This document shows, piece after piece, positions 1 through 6,158 of a stretch of DNA of 13,320 bases (positions are counted from its first letter, which is position 1; the number at the start of each line of letters is the position of its first letter). The notes under the pieces were generated by a model. That model was not told where the DNA came from. It did no database searches and was given only the letters and a program-made list of their open reading frames with translations. The translations under genes were made by a program, and so were the position numbers. The stretch comes from an uncultured Eubacteriales bacterium (GTDB lineage Bacteria > Bacillota > Clostridia > Oscillospirales > Acutalibacteraceae): the NCBI GenBank assembly GCA_900319255.1, contig ONNU01000120.1, positions 1 to 13,320 on the forward strand, in the 5' to 3' direction.

Positions 1-1
1 C

Positions 2-85
2 GCCGCTGTCAAAATCGCGGGGGCAGGTCTGACAATGCGTTACTTTCGCTTCCGCGTGTTATACTTGGATGGTAAGGGGGAATAA
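2..85 (+). CDS. Possible 3' end of a convergent gene (partial, unidentified)
   Basis: One plus-strand frame is open from the window edge and ends at TAA (83-85), giving 27 residues that finish in RYFRFRVLYLDGKGE. The composition, basic and aromatic with a short hydrophobic stretch, looks protein-like. A second plus frame is also open for about 75 bases, so chance is a real alternative. If genuine, this gene is convergent with the large minus-strand cluster. I do not recognise a family, and no start codon is inside the window. Confidence 0.25.
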   Translation, partial: AAVKIAGAGLTMRYFRFRVLYLDGKGE

Positions 86-140
86 AACAATCTTCAGCCG
101 GCTCCTACGAAAACTCCCGGAAATATTTTACACAAACGGC

Positions 141-225
141 AGCTCAAAGTTTATAGTTTATAGAATTAAGTTCAAAGATTAATAGTTCAAACCTCAAGGT
201 TCAAAGCTGAGAAGCAATACTCAAT
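141..225. repeat. Degenerate seven-base tandem array, AGTTTAT/AGTTCAA type
   Basis: Read in steps of seven, the sequence gives AGCTCAA, AGTTTAT, AGTTTAT, AGAATTA, AGTTCAA, AGATTAA, then after one extra base AGTTCAA, ACCTCAA, GGTTCAA, AGCTGAG, AAGCAAT and ACTCAAT. Most units begin with AG or a near variant and end in AA or AT. The phase is kept for 85 bases apart from one inserted base at 183. This is degenerate microsatellite sequence with no coding potential. Confidence 0.6.
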
Positions 226-260
226 ATCTTTTAAGAAGGAAACTTCTTTGGTGTGCGGAG

Positions 261-295
261 TATTATTATTTATTATTTATTATTTATTATTTATT
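261..295. repeat. Seven-base tandem array, ATTTATT
   Basis: One slightly divergent unit (TATTATT) is followed by four perfect ATTTATT copies. It is an AT-only microsatellite lying between two other seven-base arrays of different sequence. The perfect copies suggest recent expansion by slippage. Confidence 0.8.
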
Positions 296-305
296 CTTTT
301 CTTCT

Positions 306-352
306 GCCTCCCCTGAAAGGAGAGGTGGCACGGCGAAGCCGTCACGGAGGGG
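306..352. repeat. GC-rich dispersed palindromic element
   Basis: Two adjacent imperfect inverted repeats are visible: a CCTCCCC / GGAGAGG pair around a short loop, then CACGGC-GAA-GCCGTC, followed by a CGGAGGGG end. Elements of this general form are, from memory, common between genes in Clostridia and other gut bacteria. It stands out as a GC-rich island in AT-rich flanks. It could fold in RNA from either strand, but no U-tract follows, so I do not call it a terminator. Confidence 0.5.
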
Positions 353-387
353 TTATTTCAGGAAGTTTTAGCTTTTGCGCACTCTCC

Positions 388-455
388 ATTCCAGATTCAA
401 TTAAATTCCACTTTCCACTTTCCACTTTCCAAATTCCAAATTCAATCAAATTCCA
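388..455. repeat. Seven-base array TTTCCAC flanked by a 23-base direct repeat
   Basis: A 23-base sequence at 388-410 recurs at 433-455 with two mismatches. Between and overlapping them, units of seven run ATTCCAC, TTTCCAC, TTTCCAC, TTTCCAA, ATTCCAA and ATTCAAT (405-446). The whole stretch keeps a period of about seven bases. It is a third, unrelated heptamer array in the same gene-free region. Confidence 0.7.
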
Positions 456-489
456 GATTTTTCCAATCACTAACCACTAATAATAAACT

Positions 490-523
490 CCGCCCCCGCT
501 CCGAAAAAACGGAGCAGGGGCGG
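490..523 (-). terminator. Intrinsic terminator of the minus-strand cluster
   Basis: Two 14-base arms (490-503 and 510-523) pair with a single G-U wobble on the minus-strand transcript around a six-base loop. The stem is GC-rich and the transcript then reads AGUUUAUUAUUAG, a moderately U-rich tail. It begins only six bases past the stop codon of the last gene (529). The plus-strand side lacks a T-run, so it is oriented for the cluster. Confidence 0.85.
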
Positions 524-528
524 CTGCA

Positions 529-2229
529 TCAGATCTTTGAAAACTCTTCTTTTATATCACTATAATATTTGTCGTAGGAATTGTATTCATCAAGATACTG
601 TCTGAATTCTGCTGACATTCTTGAGAAGATCTCCTTTGTTCCCATTGCCTGGTTCTGACATTCCTTGTCGATATTTTTCTTTTTGCGGTTCGTCAGGACG
701 ATCTTCAGGATACCTCCCACAACTCCGAACAGCGTGATTACAAACAACGGCATGATATTGAAATATATAGCCGCTGCTGCGCCTGCTGCGCCTATGCCGA
801 ACATTATGAAGCTCGGCCATATCTTCTGCATCGCTTTCAGGCTTTCTGCTTTATTCCTGAAATAATCGTCGATCTTCTGGTTTTCCTGATTTTCATTTGT
901 CAGATCGGCGTGAGATGCATATTCTTCTATTTTGATATCTGCATCATTGCGCAGAAGATTTCTGTATTCGGCTACATTGCGGTCAACAGCTTTCTGGGTG
1001 AGATTTGCTGTTGCGCAGAAGAGACGCTGCTTTTCAGCTTTGTTTACCTCTGTATCTCCTGGATTATATACCCATTCGACCATCTCACTGACAATATTCA
1101 GCTCGGTGCGGTTATGCTCAAGCCACTTTTCATATTCTTCGTCAGCTTTTTCCTTCTCGCCCATGTGCTTTATTATCAGTGTGTTATGGTATATCTCATT
1201 GCGCACATCTATTTCGCTTGTATTCGATTTCCTTATCAGATCGTCAATGAATTTATTCAGTCGGTTGTTTCTTTCTTCATCGCTGACATTTATGGTCTGA
1301 CGGATGAATTCAAGAATATTGCTGTTGTTCTTTGCGGCTGACATGATGAATACATACAGATCGCTCTCTGTGCAGTATTTGCTCAGCACCGGGTATTTCA
1401 AAGGCTCGGTTAACATTGATCTTTTCAGATATCCGCTGATCCTTTTGGTCATCGTATCCTCGCTGTAGCCCTCGGATGAAAGGCAGCTCTCGATGGTCTT
1501 ATTGATAAATTCATTTACCTCTGAATAAAGCTTATCGTCATATTCAGCGTCTATAGTCTTTGTCAGCAGCGAGAACATAAAGAGTATATCTCCGTTATCC
1601 TCGCCTGTGAGATCGCAGTTGATATAGTTTCTGAACCATTTGAGCGCAACATTGCTTTTGGTGATCCTCAGATGAAATGCAAAGAAAAATACGCTCGTGC
1701 TTTTCAGATCAAGCTTGCAGGCTCTTTCAAGCGCCTTTTCAGCCATCTCCTTATCGTCCTTTTTCCATGCCATGATACTGAGCAATGCGCAGGTCAGCCA
1801 GTAATCCGGCAGCTGCAGATGCTTTACTTCGATAGCCTTTGTAAGTACGCGGTCGCTTACAAAGCTCACTTCGATATTATTCAGCATCGCCTCTACTATC
1901 TTTCTTACTGCGTTATAATTCGCAAAATCATAGTAGATCTTATTCTGAAGCTCTCTTATCTTTTTATTTGCGGTCTCTACATATTTATAGAGCTTATAGA
2001 TCCTTTCAATATCGCATTGAAGCTCATATGCCTTGAGAGTAAGCTCATGGGAATTATTGATCCTGCGGTTGCCGTTTACCAGAGTTCCGTTGACACGCTC
2101 TGTAACTTCCCTCCACTTATTCTGGGCGTTATATACTCCGTTTTCCAGAACTCTCAGCTCTTCTTTTAGTCTTTGCTGGATGCTTTGCTGTTCACTTACC
2201 AGTGAACGCATTTCATATAGACTGGGCAA
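529..2229 (-). CDS. Membrane-anchored helical protein, third member of a paralogous family
   Basis: This 566-residue protein has a coiled-coil-like N-terminus (about residues 8-115), a helical-repeat middle region with a PDYWL motif near 141-145, a conserved W155 and an HLR near 186-188, then two hydrophobic segments (about 471-490 and 493-513) followed by a charged helical tail. No signal peptide is seen, so the large N-terminal part should be cytosolic. It shares the YWL/W/LR block and the overall layout with the proteins at 4500-6140 and 6159-7904, which makes the three paralogs. The start is TTG, chosen because GGAGG sits about eight bases upstream. The gene begins three bases after the ATPase stop and is followed by the terminator. 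It is the most divergent of the three; the YSDPxxTDV-like block has become YNPGDTEV (388-395). Family not recognised; an adaptor or substrate of the neighbouring AAA+ ATPase is an inference. Confidence 0.88.
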   Translation of the reverse strand: MPSLYEMRSLVSEQQSIQQRLKEELRVLENGVYNAQNKWREVTERVNGTLVNGNRRINNSHELTLKAYELQCDIERIYKLYKYVETANKKIRELQNKIYYDFANYNAVRKIVEAMLNNIEVSFVSDRVLTKAIEVKHLQLPDYWLTCALLSIMAWKKDDKEMAEKALERACKLDLKSTSVFFFAFHLRITKSNVALKWFRNYINCDLTGEDNGDILFMFSLLTKTIDAEYDDKLYSEVNEFINKTIESCLSSEGYSEDTMTKRISGYLKRSMLTEPLKYPVLSKYCTESDLYVFIMSAAKNNSNILEFIRQTINVSDEERNNRLNKFIDDLIRKSNTSEIDVRNEIYHNTLIIKHMGEKEKADEEYEKWLEHNRTELNIVSEMVEWVYNPGDTEVNKAEKQRLFCATANLTQKAVDRNVAEYRNLLRNDADIKIEEYASHADLTNENQENQKIDDYFRNKAESLKAMQKIWPSFIMFGIGAAGAAAAIYFNIMPLFVITLFGVVGGILKIVLTNRKKKNIDKECQNQAMGTKEIFSRMSAEFRQYLDEYNSYDKYYSDIKEEFSKI

Positions 2230-2232
2230 TTT

Positions 2233-3738
2233 TTATCCCTCCTCATCTTTATGTGCGGGAATAGCGCATTCCTGTCCCCACTTTCTGATCTTTTCTATTT
2301 TCTCCCTGCTGCGCACCTTTATGGGAACTACTTTTTTGAAATTATCTGCTATAGTCTGCATATTCACGCTTCTTGTTCCGAATATCAGCATCTGCTGCGC
2401 GGAATCCTTTATTGCATATTCGATCTCAACAAAGGAAAATCCGTCGGACAGCTTTACAAGATAATCCAGCTGTTCCTCGCTGAATCTCAGGTGCAGGCAG
2501 CGGGCTGTATACTGTTCTATCGCAATGCGCCTTTCATGTGATGTGGGCAGATCCACAAAGAATACTTCTGAAAATCTTCCCTTGCGGAAAAGCTCTGACG
2601 GAAGCCGGCTGATATCATTTGCTGTGGCGGTCATAAAGACCCTGCTTTTCGATTCCTGGAGCCAGAAAAGAAACTGTCCCAGAATACGCTGGCTGGTATC
2701 ATTTCCTCCGTCTGATACCGCAAGCGCCTTTTCTATCTCATCCACCCACAGCACGCAGGGGGATACATTATCTATGAAATCAAGTGCTTCTCTCATTTTT
2801 CTTTCGCTTTCACCCATCCATTTATCATAGACCGAGCCTATGTCAAAACGGAAAAGCGGAAGCTCCCACATTGCGGCTGCCATCTTTGCAGAATAGGATT
2901 TTCCGCATCCGGGAACGCCTGCCATAAGTATTCCCTTCGGGGTCTCAAGTCCGTATCTGGTCAGCTCTGAATCCGATGCAAAGAATATCTTCTTCTTTTC
3001 CATCAGCCATTCCTTCAGGTTTTCCAGTCCCGCTACGGACAGATCGCTGTCGATGCTGACCTGCTGTATCGAGGAAACTGCCGAATAAAGCCTGCTTTTC
3101 TGACCTGCAAGGGAATGGATATTTTTCTTATACAGCGCTCCTTGTGATATTATCTCATTGGACAGAATATTCTCTATCTGTATCTCTGTAAAGCCCCGAA
3201 GAAGTGTCGAAGCTCTGACGATATCCTCGTCATCCCATTCCACAGTAAATCTGCCGCTGTAGGTCTGTACGAATTTTCTTATATGCCGGCATCTTTCGTC
3301 ATCGTCCGGATAATCCAGCTTTGATATCATTCCGAACTGGGTGATACGCTGAATGACCTTTCCGTCTGTTATCAGTATCAGGGTAGAATTGGATTCCTTC
3401 GCAAGATACAGACAATTGATGATATCCCGGGAATACAGATTATCCTCGCTGATCTTTTTGACATCCCCGTAGGCAAATATGGATTTCTGCTTTTTCCTGA
3501 ACAGATCGTTCATATAGCTTACCGGATCTGAATCCACATTCAATGCAGGCGCATTTGAATTAAGCTTTATGACCTGCTTTGAATCGGTATAATAATATAT
3601 ATCCGTCATTGCGTCGGCAGCGATCGCTCTCAGCATCCGCTCCACTCTTTCACGTTCAGAGGATTGTATTATTATCAGCGGTGTCCGGGCATATATATAG
3701 TTTTTTACCTCTGTCATCGTATCAAGATAATTGCTCAT
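2233..3738 (-). CDS. AAA+ ATPase, Ycf46-like
   Basis: Counting from the chosen ATG this is a 501-residue ATPase. The N-terminal half (about 1-200) resembles the degenerate, nucleotide-site-lacking part of Ycf46-type proteins, with PLIIIQSSERERVERML near its start. The linker motif AGLENLKEWL (236-245) is characteristic of that family. The catalytic module shows Walker A GVPGCGKS (274-281), a pore-loop-like KWMGESE (306-312), Walker B VLWVDEIE (329-336), sensor 1 in TATAND (370-375) and arginine fingers in FRKGRF (384-389). The sensor 2 region reads GFSFVEIEYA instead of the common GxE form. There is no protease or MIT domain, so a protein-remodelling motor is most likely. An earlier in-frame ATG at 3753 has its GGGGAG only one base away, whereas the chosen ATG has GAGGT at eight bases. 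It overlaps the upstream gene by 17 bases. Confidence 0.93.
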   Translation of the reverse strand: MSNYLDTMTEVKNYIYARTPLIIIQSSERERVERMLRAIAADAMTDIYYYTDSKQVIKLNSNAPALNVDSDPVSYMNDLFRKKQKSIFAYGDVKKISEDNLYSRDIINCLYLAKESNSTLILITDGKVIQRITQFGMISKLDYPDDDERCRHIRKFVQTYSGRFTVEWDDEDIVRASTLLRGFTEIQIENILSNEIISQGALYKKNIHSLAGQKSRLYSAVSSIQQVSIDSDLSVAGLENLKEWLMEKKKIFFASDSELTRYGLETPKGILMAGVPGCGKSYSAKMAAAMWELPLFRFDIGSVYDKWMGESERKMREALDFIDNVSPCVLWVDEIEKALAVSDGGNDTSQRILGQFLFWLQESKSRVFMTATANDISRLPSELFRKGRFSEVFFVDLPTSHERRIAIEQYTARCLHLRFSEEQLDYLVKLSDGFSFVEIEYAIKDSAQQMLIFGTRSVNMQTIADNFKKVVPIKVRSREKIEKIRKWGQECAIPAHKDEEG

Positions 3739-4240
3739 ATCTTCTGACCTCATACTCCCCGAATAATTTTATTCTGCGTATCATATAAAGCTGATCCTCC
3801 AGAACGGAGCTGTTTCCTTCAAGACTTGCATTCCTGATGCTGTCTGCTGATCTTTTCCAGTGATCCCTTGTATTTGCTATCACCGAATCCCGGAGGCTTC
3901 TGCGGAATTCCTCTGACATGAAATCAAGCTCTGTGAAAAACAGACATTTCTCAGCCTGACGCGCAAGTGTACGGAATGGCTCATACAGTCTGTCGTATTC
4001 CCCGAAATCCGTATACAGCACCAGGGTCTTATTGAAATCTGTTATATATTTCGTCAGCATGATATTCAATGTGCGGATAAGCTGTTTTTCAAGGTATTCC
4101 ACCGATACTCCTGCGTCTGAACAGGTGCCCTTTTTCAGAAGCCCGATATATTCATCGTCTGCATTATGTCCGCACAGATATTCAAAGCATTCAAGCCATT
4201 CAGCATAACAGCTCGGCGGTCTGTTTTCAGCCGTTTTCAT
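3722..4240 (-). CDS. Small helical protein of unknown function
   Basis: A 172-residue, charged, largely alpha-helical protein with no membrane segment, signal peptide or metal-binding motif. Aromatic and charged residues alternate in the middle (for example FNKTLVLYTDFGEYDRLYEP near 69-88), and the C-terminal half is rich in Arg and Glu. Cysteines are few and scattered. I do not recognise the family. Its ATG overlaps the TGA of the preceding 58-residue gene as ATGA, and its own 3' end overlaps the start of the AAA+ gene by 17 bases. Such double overlap suggests coupled translation and a fixed ratio of products. An adaptor or regulator of the ATPase is a reasonable inference, unsupported by any motif. 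Confidence 0.85.
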   Translation of the reverse strand: MKTAENRPPSCYAEWLECFEYLCGHNADDEYIGLLKKGTCSDAGVSVEYLEKQLIRTLNIMLTKYITDFNKTLVLYTDFGEYDRLYEPFRTLARQAEKCLFFTELDFMSEEFRRSLRDSVIANTRDHWKRSADSIRNASLEGNSSVLEDQLYMIRRIKLFGEYEVRRYEQLS

Positions 4241-4413
4241 TTCAGATATTTGAGCGGCGGTTCAAGATTCCATGACGGGAGCTTTTTATTCATTTCCTTC
4301 AGGCGCTCATCTGTTGCCTTTTCGCTGTTGTCTGTCTCAACTCCGAAGTTCTCCTGGAGTCTGTCCTGCATCATTGATTCAAAATCAAAATCATCATTAT
4401 TAGGTGTACTCAT
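4237..4413 (-). CDS. Small acidic 58-residue protein
   Basis: This gene is easy to miss because it is only 58 codons. It begins MSTPNNDDFDFESMMQDRL and ends in EPPLKYLK. The start ATG (4411-4413) has an excellent AAAGGAG about seven bases upstream. The stop TGA overlaps the ATG of the next gene in an ATGA arrangement. The N-terminal half is acidic and likely disordered or short-helical, and there is no membrane segment or cysteine. The DFDFESMM segment resembles DFTFDSFM in the linker of the Glu-Pro repeat protein at the other end of the cluster. A short adaptor peptide or linear-motif protein for the ATPase complex is an inference. No family is recognised. Confidence 0.82.
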   Translation of the reverse strand: MSTPNNDDFDFESMMQDRLQENFGVETDNSEKATDERLKEMNKKLPSWNLEPPLKYLK

Positions 4414-4463
4414 TTTTATTCTCCTTTATTTTCGCTTTTTAAATTATTAAAAGTCTTTTGATT

Positions 4464-4494
4464 GCGGGGAAATGTGTTATATGCATTTTCCCGC
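4464..4494 (-). other. Imperfect hairpin between genes
   Basis: Two 11-base arms (4464-4474 and 4484-4494) pair around a nine-base loop in the 86-base gap before the 58-residue gene. On the minus transcript there is one A-C mismatch in the stem. The following sequence (AAUCAAAAGACUUUUAAU) is AU-rich but has no uninterrupted U-run. It could be a weak attenuator or an RNA processing or stabilising element that separates the upstream and downstream halves of the cluster. Confidence 0.4.
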
Positions 4495-4499
4495 ATTTA

Positions 4500-6140
4500 T
4501 CAGATAAAGTTAAGCTTTGAAACTATATCATCCTTCTTGCGGATATTCTCTGTGAAATGGCGCTGGAATTCAACGATCTGCGCCATCGTTCCTTCAAGAT
4601 TGAATACCGCGGTATTGACACGCTCCTGGAATTTCTTCAAAGCCGAAAGTATCCTTATCACAAGTATCAGCACTGAAAGAAGCATCAGTCCTGCACCTAC
4701 AAGAACTACATAATTGAAGCCCGAATTGATAAGCTGAACAACGCCTGCTACGGTCACGATCAGAGATATAAAAAATACTATCAGCAATGCAATATTGAAT
4801 GCGTTTACACATACAAGATTGAATTTATTATTTTCAAAATAATTGGTCACTGCTGTTCTCTGGTCGTCAAGATCCCTGCCGTTGCTGGTAGAGCTCCAGC
4901 CGTCAATGCTCAGGTGATACTGCAGCGGACATCTCTTGCGAAGCTTTACTGTCCAGTTTTCAAGCGCTGACTGGAACCAGTCCTTTGTTCCTCTCAGACC
5001 GAACTGTCTTACATACACATCGGTATGAGCCGGGTCTGAATAAACTGCCCAGTCCACCATCTGCTTGCCGAAATTGAAGCCTTCTTTTCTCAGGCTCTGG
5101 ACTTCCTCAAACTGCTTCTGAGCCTTCTGCTTATCGCCCTCGTTATCAATGATGAATCTGTAATACTGCTGTTCTTCTCTCAGCTCTCTTTCTTCCTCAT
5201 CATAATTCGTGATAAGACTGTTCAGCACCGCATCGACCCTGCTCTTATAGTTTTCATCGGTCTGTGGGGTCTGCTCAACGCTCATTTCATCCATAAGCCG
5301 CAGGAAATTATCATATTTCGATACGTCAAGGAAGCTTGTTTCCACCTCCTGATAATTCGTACAGAATGCCTTTATCATCTGATAGTCGCATTTTGTATTC
5401 GAGGGGCTGTTTTCAAAATAGTTTTCATATCTGTTAACAAGCTCCTCACAGATCTTTGCATCCTCTGAGATTATTCTGATCCATTCATTGATTATCTCAT
5501 TTACATCATGCTCAAGCTGCTTATCCTTTCCGAAAAGACCTCCCATGAATGCCTGTATCATTACCGCAGTTTCCTGCTGCAGCATTACGGGATTAAGAGT
5601 GCGGCAATATACCTTGAACCACTCTCTTGCGGTCTGGATCCTGTCAAAGCGAAGATTGAGAAGTGTGAAGAAAAGCGAGGCCTTTATCTCGTCCTTTCTT
5701 ACGGTCTCGGACAGGGCGTTTTTCGCTACCTCCGGATAATTATTTACCCATGCGGTTATCGCCAGCAAAGCGTATGAAAGCCAGTATCTTGAACTGGTGA
5801 TCCACAGCTCCTCCGAAAGCTCTTCTATCGTACTGTTGCGCACAAGATTTATATCGAAATCCCTGACAACGCCGATTATTGTTTTTCTTATTGCATCGTA
5901 ATTTCCGAACTGTTCCTTTATGACCTGATCTATCCTCATGATATTTTCATGGGCGATCTGTTTTTCCTCGCCGTGCATGATATCACTGCGGAACTGCTCG
6001 ACACGTTTATATACTGTTTCGGCTGCCTCCTGCACCTTCCGGGTAGATGCGTCTACATTATTGACATGAACGTCTACCTGAGATTGAAACGATTCAACCG
6101 AATTATTCAGATTATTTATAGCACTGTTTACACCTGACAT
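4500..6140 (-). CDS. Membrane-anchored helical protein, second member of the paralogous family
   Basis: This 546-residue protein has a coiled-coil-like N-terminus (about 1-95), a helical-repeat region with RYWLSYALL (118-126), W131 and LLNLRF (160-165), an acidic NYDEEE block (312-317), a YSDPAHTDV block (367-375), and two strong hydrophobic segments (about 445-466 and 476-498) before a 45-residue helical tail ending in KLNFI. The layout and these motifs match the genes at 529-2229 and 6159-7904, so it is a paralog of both and closer to the latter. No signal peptide is present, implying a cytosolic N-terminal domain anchored near the C-terminus. The ATG has GGAGGT eight bases upstream and lies 18 bases after the previous gene. 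The helical repeats look TPR-like, but I cannot assign a named family by eye. Confidence 0.9.
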   Translation of the reverse strand: MSGVNSAINNLNNSVESFQSQVDVHVNNVDASTRKVQEAAETVYKRVEQFRSDIMHGEEKQIAHENIMRIDQVIKEQFGNYDAIRKTIIGVVRDFDINLVRNSTIEELSEELWITSSRYWLSYALLAITAWVNNYPEVAKNALSETVRKDEIKASLFFTLLNLRFDRIQTAREWFKVYCRTLNPVMLQQETAVMIQAFMGGLFGKDKQLEHDVNEIINEWIRIISEDAKICEELVNRYENYFENSPSNTKCDYQMIKAFCTNYQEVETSFLDVSKYDNFLRLMDEMSVEQTPQTDENYKSRVDAVLNSLITNYDEEERELREEQQYYRFIIDNEGDKQKAQKQFEEVQSLRKEGFNFGKQMVDWAVYSDPAHTDVYVRQFGLRGTKDWFQSALENWTVKLRKRCPLQYHLSIDGWSSTSNGRDLDDQRTAVTNYFENNKFNLVCVNAFNIALLIVFFISLIVTVAGVVQLINSGFNYVVLVGAGLMLLSVLILVIRILSALKKFQERVNTAVFNLEGTMAQIVEFQRHFTENIRKKDDIVSKLNFI

Positions 6141-6158
6141 ACTTTTTTACCTCCATCA

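Larger units (their letters stand above)
86..489. other. Gene-free intergenic region rich in short repeats
   Basis: These roughly 400 bases contain no open frame with a ribosome binding site or protein-like composition. A 75-codon plus-strand frame here translates the repeats and is rejected. The region is filled by three different seven-base-period arrays and one GC-rich palindromic element, each listed separately. It separates the end of the minus-strand cluster from whatever lies to the left. Confidence 0.6.

Noticed and set aside
141..455. CRISPR array
   Set aside because: Units are seven bases with no constant longer repeat and no unique spacers; no cas genes are nearby.
253..480. A 75-codon plus-strand frame across the intergenic repeats
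   Set aside because: It translates the ATTTATT array, the palindromic element and the TTTCCAC array; there is no ribosome binding site.
910..1341. A 143-codon plus-strand frame, and similar long plus-strand frames elsewhere
   Set aside because: They lie antisense to well-supported genes with strong ribosome binding sites and conserved paralog motifs.
2233..3738. FtsH-type protease or MoxR-type chaperone
   Set aside because: There is no metalloprotease domain or membrane segment. The linker and N-terminal half fit Ycf46-like proteins, and no VWA partner is present.
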